64,000 bases of DNA. It comes from Przewalskia tangutica (Eukaryota; Streptophyta; Magnoliopsida; Solanales; Solanaceae). A program made the position numbers and the translations under genes. Under the pieces are notes generated by a model. That model had not been told where the DNA came from. It searched no databases and saw only the letters and a list, made by a program, of their open reading frames with translations. The stretch spans positions 53,691,562 through 53,755,561 of the forward strand of contig CM056736.1 in NCBI GenBank assembly GCA_029844215.1, given 5' to 3'. Within the stretch, counting starts at the first letter, position 1. Every line of letters begins with the position of its first letter. Positions 11,952 through 24,477 of the stretch are shown in pieces.

Positions 11952-11959
11952 TATAAATA
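11952..11959 (+). promoter_or_regulatory. TATA box of A1 LTR 2
   Basis: TATAAATA in the same context as in LTR 1. Confidence 0.8.
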
Positions 11960-12526
11960 CCCGTCCCTTTGAAGACTTATTCATCCATTCCTAAATGTTC
12001 CTAAGTGTTAAATATTCTCCTCCACTTTGTGTTGAGTTCGGCGAGAGGCCTCCTCCTCTCTAGAGGCCTTGGTAGAGGGTATACCACTCACAGTAGTGTG
12101 GCCGTGGGGTACCCACAGCCTAGTTGCTTCGTATAATACCACTCTCTTGGTAGAAATACTCTCAAAGTATTGTTATACTGCCCAATTACCTTAGCCGTAT
12201 ACCTTGTAGTATTCTAAGGTTATACCTATACGAAAAGCCCAGAAATACTATTATACTTCCCGTCTGTCACAAAACCGAAACCCTAGGAAAATCTCCATAG
12301 TCCGTTGGAGTATTTGTGTAGAAGTTGGTTAGAACTTCTAAGGGTGGTTTAGAGCGGGTTGGAGCGCTCGGAGTTGGAGCTAAACGATTGCCCAGGATCG
12401 ACTTTATACTTGGATAATTATGGGCTTATCGAGGTAAATAACTTGTCCCTCTATTGTAATTGGAAATTACATGTTGTTAGATTATATAGTTGAAGTATGC
12501 TATATATAGTACTGAACATAGTTATC

Positions 12527-12627
12527 GGCAATGTCTTGCGACTTAAGCCTGAATAAAACTTACGGCAATGTCTTGCGACTTAAGCCTGAATAAAACTTAC
12601 GGCAATGTCTTGCGACTTAAGCCTGAA
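12527..12627 (+). repeat. 37-bp tandem repeat, three copies, A1 LTR 2
   Basis: Units beginning GGCAATGTCTTGCGACTTAA at 12527, 12564 and 12601. LTR 3 has three copies (18598-18698) and LTR 1 two (6471-6538). Confidence 0.9.
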
Positions 12628-15058
12628 TTTAAAGAAGAATCTTGTTGTAATTACATGGGCGTATTACTGATGAACTTGTGTAGTAGTGCAGTGGGTAGAA
12701 TTGTACGTTAGGGTTAGATGTATAACCCACACGGTTGGTTGGTAGTGGCGGCCTCGATAGAGGAGGAGATTTACGCTGTTGCGGGGGGGGGAGGTGCTTC
12801 CGAATTTTCGGTAGAATATTCTACGATTAGATATAAATTTTAATAAGCGCCTTGTGGCCGTATAGGTTTATGTACTAAGTGTGGCGCCATATACTTGGCA
12901 AGGAGTAGCGGCGTTTGGAAGTACTTGGAGCGTTTTGCTATTAGTCGATACTCGTCGCGAGGTATGTGAACCTCTTCCTATCTCTTCTAGCATGATATGT
13001 GTGAACTATGTAGTACGGTAGGCGATACGTGTGCTAAATGTATTTGATTGGTTTAAAACATAAAGTGTTATAACGGCTTTATGGGAAGTCGGTTATAATG
13101 ACTTTATGTTGGTAAGAAAATACTTGTGGTTTTAAAAGGTAAGCGATTTGAACTATAAGCGGCTTGTTATGTGTTAATAGAGAACTTGAAGTAATACTTG
13201 GTTTTGAAAACTTAAGAGTTATACTAGCTTTATGGGAAGTTAGGTATAACGGCTTAAGAATGTTTCTTGATTTGGAAATCGAATGTGTATCGACAAACCA
13301 ACGCAGCGTTAATAAAGGAAAATGTTTTGAATAATTAAGTATTATTAAAACCGGTAGAAACTTCCATCTGCATAGAAGCTAAGATGAGACAAAATGATAT
13401 TTCCTAGATCATGGTTCTTTGTAATAAGATTGTTATAAACAAGAATATCCTTCACATATAAGGCTTATGTTTCTCGAGATAGTTTAAAGAGAATTATATT
13501 CTTAAATGAATAAGACTATGAACTACAAAACCTTAAGATAAGAAACGTGAACATTGGAAATTAGGCAAACTTGAACATTGGAAATTAGGCAAACTTGAAC
13601 ATTGGAAAAGAATGTTACTACTTGATATTACAAAGAGAAGTAATTGATTTACTTTAAAAGATAGTCACTCTATTTTTATACTACGGGTATTGTGTGACAT
13701 TGTGAAAGTAACGTATCTTTTAAAGAGTTAATGTATGAAGTACTTTGGGGATAAAACCCCGAACTTGTGGGCATATAATAGAAAGTACCTTGTGTATATA
13801 ACTTGATTGTGTTGGTTTGTGATAGCCTTGTAATACTTTCTTGTTGATTGATAAGTAAACATGCTAGGATGCTACGTGTGTCGATATCTTGTGATGTTTG
13901 TGTAAAGGGGTTTTCCTTTGTTGTGCTTATGTTGTTTAACGATAAAATTTGTTATGTTAGTATTTTACATCACTCATCTCTTGAGATGATTCAGGGTTGC
14001 GCCCTCCGTCGCGGGTAGACTTCGGCGGTCGATGGACCTATGATTCGAGGATACCTCATGCAGTCGAGGGCTATCTTGCGGAGCTCACGAGTTCGAGTTA
14101 GTGTGCGTCCTTTATGGGCATGCGGTCCATGTGGCCATGCGGTGCGAAGTCGGGGCGATGCCGGAGTAGCTACCCTCGATGCGGGAATACCTCATGCGGG
14201 CGATGAGATTGGCCTATCGCGAGCTGCGGGAAGTTCGGGACTAGACGCGCATTAGATCTGCGGGCAAGTGGCGGCTTTGATCATGTGATGATGCTAGCAG
14301 ATCTTATAATCTGATTCATGACCTTGTTGAGTGCGTAGGTGTTAGTAGTCGGCTATGCCTTCATACTTACCGTCACGGTGTTATTATAGCGCAGGTGGGA
14401 CTGGTGTTCATGTGTGTTCCTTGGTGCTTTTATATCATAAGCTGCCGGTGAGGAAGGTATTCCACGGCATGATTGATGTTGTGGGCGTGAGACCCATTGT
14501 TATGTTTGAGTGATGACTTTGAGGCGTGAGTCACGACTTGATATATTTGCTTGTTTATTGTGAATCGTGGTTTTGTTATCATACATGTCTCTGCTTTATA
14601 TAGACTATGATTCCATTCTGATATTTTGATTTCACATACTCTGCACTGTTGTCTTGACCTCCTTGAAGCTGCGTTCATCTGCGCGAGTTGAGGTACACGA
14701 TCGTTGATCCTAGCTCGAGTCCGATTTCACGTTAGGAAGCTCGTTTCTCGGAGGCTTATCGGTGGTATAGTCCTGTCGTAGTAAGTGTTTACATTCGGGG
14801 TTTGGCGGGGCCCATCGCCCGTGGTTGTCATATCATTCGTAAGTGCTGTAATCTTGTTGTGGCGGGGTTTGTAAAAAGATTAAAGCGTTCGTATTGAAAA
14901 AGTTGTCATTTATATATATCGAAAAGCAAGTTTTTCTCAGTTATTGTTTCATATTTCATAATATGTCTTGTATCGTTTATGTTCTGATTACTCGATGTTG
15001 TATCACTAGGGTGCGGGGTAAGGCACGATCACGGGCCGGAATCGGGTCGTGACAAAAG

Positions 15059-15072
15059 TGGTATCGAGCGAT
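15059..15072 (+). promoter_or_regulatory. Primer-binding site of A1 interior 2
   Basis: TGGTATCGAGCG, the same two-base-short form as at 8977. Confidence 0.85.
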
Positions 15073-15256
15073 TAATCCTCGGAAAGTGTCTGAGCCGTAT
15101 CCGATGAAGTCTTGATTATCGGTGTGTTGTGCACCATCAATAATCGAGGAGGCTATAGGGTATTTAGGATTGGTTTCTATTCTTCTCACTCTGAGATCGT
15201 GCCTTAGAGCCGTGTTGTAAGTTGGACCCTCGGCGAAATTATTTCCACTTATCGTT

Positions 15257-16010
15257 ATGCCTCGCGTAGGGCAAACCGGGCGGGAGGCAAAGCGGCGAGG
15301 AGGCTGCAGTAGAGTTGAGGAGGGTTACGAGGCACAGGCCCAATCATCACACGAGTTAGGTGCTTCGTTCGGGATTTCTGCGACATCACTAGCCCGATAA
15401 AGTTTAGCACGGCGGCGGTTCCTACTGCGGCCATGATATTTGAACCGGTTCGCGACCCGAGCAGAGAATATGGATTGCAAGGCGACCATTACTGGTATGG
15501 ATTTAACTACGAGAGTATACCGATGTACGCGAGTCTTGATGAATATCAACGAGAGGGTTGTGCAAGTAGTTCTTGATTAAGCTTGATCATGGCACGTATG
15601 CGAGCTTATACACGGTAGAAAGCGTGAGATCGGCGGGTTAACGAGGCGAGAAGAGGGCGGGCGGCGAGTCGCTGGTAACTTCGGCGAGTCACCTCGCGTG
15701 ATTTGATTATGCACATCCACAATGCGAGTGGTCTTCCGGATTCGGGGCGTTCGGGGTATGCGGGAGTTGGTTAGAACTCGGGGCTTGGTTCCGCGATTTG
15801 GCGCACGTCATCGGGAATGTCGTCTTTTAGTTCGTCTTGTTGTACTATGACCGTCGGTCCGATGTCGAAAGAGTGTCTGGTAGGAGGACTTAGCCTTGAG
15901 GATCGGTGGGTAGTTCGTCACCTTCCAGCTATGCGCCTACAGGCGAGTTTGATTAAACGACTAGGGAGTGAAGCGATGGGTCGGGCATATCCTTAACCCT
16001 CAGAGTTCGG
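15257..16010 (+). pseudogene. A1 interior 2: shortened gag remnant
   Basis: Second copy of the A1 gag, collinear with 9174-9960, with start codon at 15257 and the same large capsid deletion. Independent small indels disrupt all frames. Confidence 0.75.
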
Positions 16011-16504
16011 TATGTGTGATAAGATGGGTATAGCATAAGTGCTATGTTTTGATAGCGGTGTGTTAATATTTGTGATTAGAAATCATGGTTAATGTAGGGA
16101 AGATTGGGGATAGAGAAAGTGTGAGCCTTAGAGTTTTATGCGTAGAAACATTAGAGGTAAGGCCGTCTCAAGTAAAGGTGTAGTGTTATGTTTGATCCTT
16201 ATCGGAGTGCATAGTGCACGTGAGCTATGTTTGTGGGATAAGTCCCTGAGTAGCGTGATTTGAAAGAGGGTAGTCGAGATAGAAGACCACTAGGTTTTCA
16301 AGCGTGATTGGTGAGATTGTTCGGATCGGGAGCTAGTATTGTGCGGCGTTGTAGGGTCAGGTTGAGGCCACGTTGCGGGTCAACCCGCGGTAGGTTTGGT
16401 GGTGGGGTCAGGTTGTGGTAGTCCCGCCTTGTGTTAGGGTTGTAAGGGTGTTAGGCCCAAGTTTAGTTAACCAGCATACGAGTTCGTGGATGCGTTCGAC
16501 CAGT

Positions 16505-17010
16505 GGTCGGGCCGAGGAGGTCAGCCGTCTTGTCTTCTAGCAAAGACAGTTTACTCGGCAGTGTTGATTTTACCAGAAAGGTTGTAAGGCTGCAGGGTGC
16601 CTACCCACCTTATGACGGTGGAGCCAGTGCGGCTGTTTTTGTTTCGGAAAGTTTTACGAGCAAGGTTAAGAACTTCGGTGAGTCTCAGATCGCATCGCCT
16701 CGGGCGGTGTTTGGATTTGAGGTAGTTGTGGGATTGTTGTCTCTGGAGAGGGAAATGTTTTTAACTACCATTTCGGTGTTCGGATGTCGCCTTATGAAGC
16801 CTTGTAAGGCGGAAGTGTAAGTTCTTAGTCGATTGGTTCGATGTTGGCAAGGTTCGATTGGTTGAGGCTTGTTCCAGTGATGTGGTTAGTGAAGCTTGTC
16901 TAGAAGAAGTTCTAGCATTTCGGAGGAAATCGTCACGGATAATCGGCGGCGCAGAGTTCGAGGTTGTGGTCGGTCTTGAAGAGTACCACCGGTCGGGTGT
17001 GACGAGTTTT
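16505..17010 (+). pseudogene. A1 interior 2: integrase remnant
   Basis: Collinear with 10420-10935: a PYEAL-like motif near 16790 and then the arginine-rich segment around 16905-16945. It has the same internal loss of the HPQTDG/catalytic Glu segment. Confidence 0.75.
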
Positions 17011-17638
17011 GAAACAGAGGAACTTAGCGAGTTGTTTTGGGCCTTTGAGTTCATGTGAAGAATAGGCCAGGTTGCCTATATGTTAGCTTTCTTGTCCGGC
17101 TTAGGAGGCGATGTCCGATCTTTCGTATTGTTATGTTCGGGAAAGTATCGGAGATCCATCAGTGTTCCCGATTAATGATGACCGTTAGAGATAGTAACCG
17201 AGTTTGAGCGAAGCGATGTCAAGAGTTTGGGTGTCTGACGGCAGCGATGATCACATGCGATCGGTACCATTCTTTGGAGTCGCTGAGAAGGTTTATGCCT
17301 CGGGCAAAGTGACAAAAGTGGTATCATGTGGTAAGAATTCGAGTGTGCGAGAAAGTGCGACACGTAAGGGATGAAGCGGCGTGTATGGCGGCGTAGATGT
17401 GATCATTTCTTTTGTGTGGAGAAAGTGCGAAGAAATTATATTTTGACCCTTGGATGGGAGCGTTTGTGATGTTAGAGGTGTGTCCTCGTGGACTTGAAGG
17501 TAAGTACTTTGTGCAAGTTGGTTAAGTGGCCATGCGTGGCGAGGATTGTTTTAAATAAGTATAGCGGTGAGGACTATCTGCGGCGTTTGTTTGAGACTTA
17601 GAAGGAACATTCGGGACGAATGTTTCTAAGGAGGAGAA
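17011..17638 (+). other. A1 interior 2: 3' untranslated segment and polypurine tract
   Basis: Non-coding copy of 10936-11558; ends TTCTAAGGAGGAGAATG against LTR 3. Confidence 0.75.
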
Positions 17639-20600
17639 TGTTATACCCGTATTTTCAGTATGTACGAGGGGCGTCGTAGGAAATTCGAACTTCAAGTAGG
17701 CTTGGCGATTTAATTTTGTGCACAACACGGTTAGAGTCGTTTTTAGTGAAAGCGTTTTCCACACTTTCGTAGGGAATTTCGGTATGCCATATTTTATTTT
17801 GCGGATTTTTCCGAGAGGCGAAACATTTTGGACCAACAAGAGGCGACACTTGTCACCCTCTCATTGGAACACCAGACGGCATTATGGACTATTTGTGCTT
17901 AATTGAGTTGGTAGGATATTTTGTTTTGGTTGGTGTGTTAGATGGATATTGTGTACTTTTGTGAATCTTGTCCTTACACTTGTGTATCACTTGGCTAAAT
18001 CTTGGCTATTGGTTGGCCTTCACTTGGCCTATAAATACCCATCCCTTTGAAGACTTATTCATCCATTCCTAAATGTTCCTAAGTGTTAAATCTTCTCCTC
18101 CCTTTGTGTTGAGTTCGGCAAGAGGCCTCCTCCTCTCTAGAGGCCTTGGCGAGGTATACCCTCCTAGTAGTGTGGCCGTGGGGTACCCCCTAGCCTAGTT
18201 GCTTTAGTATAATACCCCTCTCTTGGTAGAAATACTCTCAAAGTATTGTTATAATGCCCAAATTACCTTAGTATACCTTGTAGTATTCTAAGGTTATACC
18301 TATCTGAAAAGCCGGAAATACTATTATACTTCCGTCTGTCACAAAACCGAAACCACTAGGAAAATCTCCATAGTCAGTTGGAGTATTTGTGTAGAAGTTG
18401 GTTAGAACTTCTAAGGGTGGTTTAGAGCGGGTTGGGCGCTGGAGTTGGAGCTAAACGATTGCCCAGGATCGACTTTATACTTGGATAATTATGGGCTTAT
18501 CGAGGTAAATAACTTGTCCCTCTATTGTAATTGGAAATTACATGTTGTTAGATTATATAGTTGAAGTATGCTATATATAGTACTGAACATAGTTATCGGC
18601 AATGTCTTGCGACTTAAGCCTGAATAAAACTTACGGCAATGTCTTGCGACTTAAGCCTGAATAAAACTTACGGCAATGTCTTGCGACTTAAGCCTGAATT
18701 TAAAGAAGAATACTGAACTGTAATTACATAGGGCTGTATTAAAGTAGACTTGTGTAGTAGTACCGTGGAGTAGAATTGTACCCGTTAGGGTTAGATGTAT
18801 AACCCCCCCCTGGTTGGCAGTGGCCAGGCCTCGATGAGAGGAGATTTCTGTTGTTGCGGGGAGAGTCTTTCAATTTTCGGTAGAATATTCTACGATTAGA
18901 CCTAAATGTTAATAAGCGCCTTGTGGCCTTATAGGTTGAAGTACTACGTGTGGCGCGATCTACTTGGCTTAGGAGTAGCGTTTGGAAGTACTTGGGCGTT
19001 TTGCTATTAGTCGATACTCGCGAGGTATGTGAACCTCTTCTATCTCTTACAGCATGATATGTGTGAACTATGTAGTGATGCGTCATGTGCTAAATGTATT
19101 TGATTGGTTTAAAACATAAAGTGTTATAACGGCTTTATGGGAAGTCGGTTATAAATGACTTTATGTTGGTAAGAAAATACTTGTGGTTTTAAAAGGTAGC
19201 GATTTGAACTATAAGCGGCTTGTTATGTGTTAATAGAGAACTTGAAGTAATACTTGGTTTTGAAAACTTAAGAGTTATACTAGCTTTATGGGAAGTTAGG
19301 TATAACGGCTTAAGAATGTTTCTTGATTTCGAAATCGTAATGTGTATCGACAAACCAACTGCGGCGTTAATAAAAGGAAAATGTTTTGAATAATTAAGTA
19401 TTATTAAAACCCGAGAAACTTCCATCTGCATAGAAGCTAAGATGAGACAAAATGATATTTCCTAGATCATTTCTTTGTAATAAGATTGTTATAAACAAGA
19501 ATATCCTTCTCACATATAAGGCTTATGTTTCTCGGATAGTTTAAAGAGAATTATATTCTTAAATGAATAAGACTATGAACAACAAAACCTTCTAAGATAA
19601 GAAACGTGAACATTGGAAATTAGGCAAACTTGAACATTGGAAATTAGGCAAACTTGAACATTGGAAAAGAATGTTACTACTTGATATTACAAAGAGAAGT
19701 AATTGATTTACTTTAAAAGATAGTCACTCTATTTTTATACTACGGTATTGTGTGACATTGTGAAAGTAACGTATCTTTTAAAGAGTTAATGTATGAAGTA
19801 CTTTGGGGATAAAACCCTAGAACTTGTGGGCATATAATAGAAAGTACCTTGTGTATATAACTTGATTGTGTTGGTTTGTGATAGCCTTGTAATACTTTCT
19901 TGTTGATTGATAAGTAAACATGCTAGGATGCTACGTGTGTCGTATCTTGTGATGTTTGTGTAAAGGGTTTTCCTTTGTTGTGCTTATGTTGTTTAACGAT
20001 AAGATGTTATGTTAGTATTTTACATCACTCTCTTGAGATAATTAGGGGTTAAGCCCTCCGATGCGGGGTAGACTTCGGCGGTCGATGGACCATGATTCGA
20101 GGATACCTCATGCAGTCCCGAGGGCCTATCGCGGGCTACGAGTTCGAGTTAGTGTCGTCCTTTATGGGCATGCGGTCCATGTGGCCATGCGTGCGAAGTC
20201 GGGGCGATCGCCGGAGTAGCTACCCTCGATGCGGGTAATACCTCATGCGGGCGATGAGATTGGCCTATGCGAGTGCGGGAAGTTCGGGACTAGACGCGCA
20301 CATTAGATCTGCGGGCAAGTGGCGGCTTTGATCATGTGACGCAGACAAATCTTATAATCTGATTCATGACCTTGTTGGTACCGCTGGTGTTAGTAGTCGG
20401 CTATGCCGCACTTTTACCCCGGTGTTATTATAGCGCAGTGGGACACGGTGTTCATGTGTTCCTTGGTGCTTTTATATCATAAAGCTAGCGGTGAGGAAGG
20501 TATTCCAGGGCATGATTGATGTTGTGGGCGTGAGACCCATTGTTATGTTTGAGTGATGACTTTGAGGCGTGAGTCACGACTTGATATATTTGCTTGTTTA

Positions 20601-21102
20601 TGTGAATCGTGGTTTTGTTATCATACATGTCTCCCGCTTTATATAGACTACTATGATTCCATTTCTGATATTTCGATTTCACACATACTAAATTTGTCTT
20701 CGACCTCCTTGGGCCGGGCTGCGTTCATCCGCGAGTTGAGGTACATCGATCGTTGATCCTAGCTCGAGTCCAGTTTGCGTTGGGAAGCTCCGTTTCTCGG
20801 AGGCTTATCGATGGTATAGTCCCTGTCGTAGTAAGTGTTTACATTCGGGGTTTGGCGGGGCCTGTCCGCCATGGTTAATATCATTCGTAGAAGTCCGTAA
20901 TCTTGTTGTGGGGGAGTTTGTAAAAGGATTAAAGCTTCATGTTGAAAAAGTTGTCATTTATATTTATCGAAAGGCAAGTTTTCTCAGTTATTGTTTCATA
21001 TTTCATAATATGTCTTGTATCGTTTATGTTCCAGTGATTACTCGATGTTGTATCACTAGGGTGCGGGGTAAGACACGATCCACGGGCCGGAATCGGGTGA
21101 CA
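17639..21102 (+). repeat. A1 LTR 3 (outer 3')
   Basis: TGTTATACCCGTATTTTCAG to CGGGTGACA, then the GTAGG duplication. TATA box at 18030-18037, U3 palindrome at 17840-17860, 37-bp repeat in three copies. Confidence 0.95.
18030..18037 (+). promoter_or_regulatory. TATA box of A1 LTR 3
   Basis: TATAAATA; same context as LTR 1. Confidence 0.8.
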
Positions 21103-21107
21103 GTAGG
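21103..21107. repeat. Target-site duplication of A1, right copy
   Basis: GTAGG directly after the CA end of LTR 3; identical to 5511-5515. Confidence 0.95.
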
Positions 21108-21440
21108 AACCGTCTTGATCTCACAATCCCCGCTATGAAAGCTAGCATGAACCTCAGAGCAAGTGGTTCTAACGGAAGAACATTTGGTTTCACACTATTT
21201 ACCATGACCCCGGGTCGCACTTCTCGATGCGATGCCACCTCAGAATAAGATCCATTTTAATTACCTCATATCTAAGTCGGGACTAAATCTCTGTAATAGC
21301 CTGGGCTTCGGTGTTCAACCATGACTGCTACTAATTCGGATATTTAGCAACAACTCGCTACGTCCTCTGTGCCACCTTACCAATACATACATCTGAGGTC
21401 ACTACACGACATAGTCGACCCCGAACAATTAGAGCAATAA
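21108..21440 (-). pseudogene. B integrase, N-terminal half
   Basis: Read in several frames because of indels: VIKMDLI around 21250 matches the first catalytic Asp region (VINMDFITG in G), followed by LAFIAGIVRSRRF near 21115-21155, collinear with ARLYIREIVRSHG of G. Immediately after this the A1 target site interrupts the gene; it resumes at 5510 and below. Confidence 0.75.
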
Positions 21441-21660
21441 GCACTGCGTGCCTCCCCTAAGACCTGCTGACTAGTCCTACAGCACCGGGTACACATAATC
21501 TATCCTCATATCACAACACCCCATCCGGTGTTACTCAAACAGGCTCTTCTCTTCTCGGAGAGCCGTATCTCGATACCGTATCCTAACTGGATCCTCATAC
21601 GGTCGCCTCTTTACCTCCTCAACGACGGAAGACTCGGCAACCTCTCGGATCCAAACTTCA
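21441..21660 (-). other. B pol between RNase H and integrase, decayed
   Basis: Lies where the integrase zinc-binding domain and linker are expected. I could not read a reliable protein motif. Confidence 0.4.
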
Positions 21661-22330
21661 TTAATCTGGGAAACAAATAATCGAACCCCCTAGGATCGGT
21701 AGCTGATGAATCTCACGGACCACGTCCTGTTTATCTGGCTGCCCATCTGACAGACTACCCATAGATCCACGACTAAGAGTACATGTAACTGTCTTGGCTT
21801 TCCCCAGATGGTATAGGATATCGATATCACAATCCTTGGGTAACTCTAACCACCGTCTCTGTCGCAAATTCAACTGCCTCTGTCTGAAGATATACCGGAG
21901 GCTCTTGTGGTCTGCACAAATATCCATATGAAGTCTATATATACGTCATGCCTCCAAATCTTCAAGGCATGATTTAACTGCCGCCAGCTCTAAATCGTGA
22001 GTGTCGTAATTTCCTTTCCTGCTTCCCTAACTACCGGGAAAACATAGGCTCTATCCTTATCGGGTTGCGTCAGCACATAACCTAGCCCAACACCCAACGT
22101 GTTATCATAATAACCTAACCCTCTAGTCTTTCAGGAGGAGTTAGAATTGTAGTCGAGTCAACTTATCTTCCAATAACTGGAAACCTTTCTCATTCTTGCG
22201 AAATATTCGGGTGTCCTTAATCTCAATTATGGTTCCTGTTTCCTTTTCTCTGTTGCAACCAAACTTGGTCATTAACTTATATTTGATTCTTTTGCTTGCC
22301 TCCTGGCTAAGACTTCCAGTCAAATACAAT
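21661..22330 (-). pseudogene. B RNase H domain and the segment before it
   Basis: One frame (21661-21927) has ADHKSLRYIF and LRQRRWLEL with DIDILYHLGKA, hallmark segments of the Ty3/gypsy RNase H. Upstream, THDLELAAVKS (near 21970) and KGFQLLEDKL (near 22170) belong to the connection region after reverse transcriptase. At least two frameshifts separate them. The domain would digest the RNA of the RNA/DNA hybrid during reverse transcription. The copy is dead. Confidence 0.85.
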
Positions 22331-22333
22331 TTA

Positions 22334-22346
22334 GGGGGGGGGGGGG
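22334..22346. repeat. Run of 13 G
   Basis: Unbroken G run exactly where recognisable pol sequence of B stops; a possible junction or low-confidence assembly position. Confidence 0.9.
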
Positions 22347-23060
22347 AAAGGTTTCCTTGATCTCGTCAAGTAGTAACCCGATGCTACCACCTTTCCTCGA
22401 GGTGTTCTACTGCCCATTATTTACTAATGGTCTTACACTAGTCTGGGGTAATCATATCTCGTGCAACTTACATAACCATAGTCGTATTCTCTTTTATCAT
22501 TCTGGTCATAACCTTACCTTATGCTTATTATTAGCAAAAGTATTTCTACGTAATCGTGCAGTTTCATATATGCGTACTACCTGCATTTTTATCCTTACGA
22601 CACTTCCTCGACCATTTAAATGCGTCGTTCTTAATTACCCCAACACAATACTTTTCCCACGGTTATCTAAAAGTGTAACCTATGGCATGACGATACCGAA
22701 GACCTTACCCGTCTTCTATCCTTCGTCTAACAACATGGGTACACGTAACCCCATAATACGTAAAACTATCCTTTACATAGGGGAGAGAACTTATCTCCCT
22801 AAATAAACCTTCCTTGGAGTCACAACCCTAATCACAGGGTCCTCTTGCGGTCCAGTAAATATCTAATCATCACGCACCGCCTTAAAGTCGTGTAGATTTT
22901 CAAAACCTACCAAAGATATCTTCTGTTTTCCATAGGCAGCACTCGTACTTATCTTATTCTTGCTTGCGCTATCACGAACTTATCGGGAAGGTCGTGTACG
23001 ACCGCCACCAAACCAACTCGAGTACATCCAGGGAACTTAGCATAAACTCCTTCAACTTCG
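22347..23060. other. Unassigned segment where B reverse transcriptase is expected
   Basis: Lies between RNase H (left) and protease (right), with about the length reverse transcriptase should have, but I find no reverse-transcriptase motif in any minus frame. The longest open frame (149 codons, plus strand, 22357-22806) has no recognisable feature. It could be extremely decayed RT or a foreign replacement; no terminal repeats or target duplication were seen. Confidence 0.4.
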
Positions 23061-23129
23061 AGTATTACTTACTGCGCATTAATTTACCTCAAATGAACAA
23101 GTCACACGGACTTATTAAAATCAACAATG

Positions 23130-23420
23130 TCAAAGAAGGAAGGATAATTCCTTTGGTTACCACCACTTCTCTTCCTTTCCACTCGATGGCAAACTGCAGG
23201 AAGCGGTACCGAATCAATCTCTCTTCTGTAGTCCACGTTGGCATAACAAGAGGCCAACTAGCCCGTACCCATAATATCCTTAAAGTCTGTCATAACAGCT
23301 CTGCTAGGTCTGCTAGGGTCCAACGACTATCGTCACCGGCAATTATCTACCCGCTCAGCTACCACCCACACTCACGGGTGTAGTCCTCGAAAGGTCCTCA
23401 TGGATTCAGCTCCATTTCTT
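23130..23420 (-). pseudogene. B protease C-terminal part
   Basis: Collinear with the G protease at 61420-61670: a TLADLAEL motif (near 23325) matches TLADLIEL of G, then a segment corresponding to DVIMGMDWLASCYANVD, then an IEWKG-like stretch (near 23175). Several frameshifts. The active-site DPGS segment seen in G is not found here. Confidence 0.65.
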
Positions 23421-24287
23421 TACACTTGGTTGCTCTCTTTCTTCTTGGTCGTACTCTTCCGTATTTCCAAACTTATTCCAACGTCGCATAGCCTTCATGC
23501 GATTCGGGCCTCACATCTTTGGAGTTACTATTCTAAACAACATAAGGCCATTTCGGCTCTCAACTGGTTCGGTGGGCACGTCCGAACCCGTAAAATGATT
23601 AACTAAACTTGGGCCTTGCACCGTCGTGACGTCGCGTGGCGGGACTACTAACAACCGATCGTTCCATTTCAAGCTATGGGCGACCCTTAATAGGTCCTCA
23701 ACCCACTTCGGCGTATTTAACTCTTACCGCGTCCGACTTAACTTTTTACTGCAGAAGGCCTTATATACCTAAGGTCTCGGTGGTTATCACATTCTTAGGC
23801 TCGCAATTTCCAAGCTCCATGCCTACCTTATCGGTCCCAGCGGTACAAAACTTATCGTAATACCATAATCGTGTTGTCTTGACCACAACAACCATACTTA
23901 CTCCATACGGATCTCACCCGTACCATTCTCGAAATCCTACTACATAGCTCAATCTATTAACATAGTCTTCCATTAATTCCCTTAATAATAACTTCTTAAG
24001 GGTCCATTTCCTTCTCAGATAGCTCATCATTTCCTAATTATCTCAAATTAGTACGTAAAACCTTGATGAGAATTCATTAAACTGTTTCATACCTTCCCGG
24101 TATTTATTTAGTCCTTACCAAATCCTGGTAACCTAAAACCATTCTAGGCAACACGCGTCCGACCCTCATACATAAATACGTATAGTTGTATGTCACAATA
24201 CCAACTATACTACAAACATTACCTACCTGGATACGCAATCCACATCATTTTTCCTGGGTCACTGCGCTTTCGTAGTGCAAACAACAT
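23421..24287 (-). pseudogene. B leader-side coding region, decayed gag and spacer
   Basis: The likely gag start is at 24287, reading MLFALRKRSDPGK, similar in spacing and charge to the MPPRKATRAQKGK start of G. Past it the frame closes quickly and I see no capsid or zinc-knuckle motif. Between about 23590 and 23700 lies the GGCCCAAGTTTAGTTAA-type spacer that follows gag in A1, C, D and F. Confidence 0.45.
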
Positions 24288-24461
24288 AACTGTTAGGAGA
24301 GGCGACCACAACCACACAACTCTATCGCACGATCTTAGAGTGAGAAGAATGGAAACCAATCCTAAATGTCCTGCAGCCTCCCGATTATAGATGTGGTGCG
24401 CGACAACACCGATAATCAAGACTACTGCTAGACACGGTGTAGACACTTTCCGAGGACAAAG

Positions 24462-24473
24462 CGCTCGATACCA
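24462..24473 (-). promoter_or_regulatory. Primer-binding site of B
   Basis: Minus strand TGGTATCGAGCG, four bases inside the 5' LTR; initiator tRNA-Met type, again without the A of CAG. Confidence 0.8.
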
Positions 24474-24477
24474 CTTT

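Larger units (their letters stand above)
11559..15054 (+). repeat. A1 LTR 2 (shared middle LTR)
   Basis: Begins TGTTATACCGTATTTTCAG and ends GGGTCGTGACA. It serves as 3' LTR for interior 1 and 5' LTR for interior 2. A TATA box is at 11952-11959. It has three copies of the 37-bp GGCAATGTCTTGCGAC unit (from 12527, 12564 and 12601), as does LTR 3, whereas LTR 1 has two. Confidence 0.95.
5516..21102 (+). mobile_element. Element A1: tandem three-LTR, pol-less Ty3/gypsy array
   Basis: Structure is LTR - interior - LTR - interior - LTR, all in the same direction and bounded by one perfect 5-bp duplication (GTAGG), inside the integrase gene of B. The LTRs are 3457, 3496 and 3464 bp; the interiors are 2586 and 2584 bp. 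Each interior has a primer-binding site, a shortened gag remnant, a non-coding spacer, an integrase remnant and a polypurine tract, with no protease, reverse transcriptase or RNase H. A single duplication around three LTRs indicates one insertion that later became a tandem by unequal crossing-over between LTRs, rather than adjacent independent insertions. Confidence 0.92.

Noticed and set aside
5516..21102. A1 as two separate neighbouring insertions
   Set aside because: Only one target duplication exists and the middle LTR joins both interiors directly at a polypurine tract and a primer site.
22357..22806. 149-codon open frame, plus strand, as a possible captured gene
   Set aside because: Antisense to B pol, low-complexity residue composition, no motif, no own promoter or intron signals; kept only as an unassigned segment.
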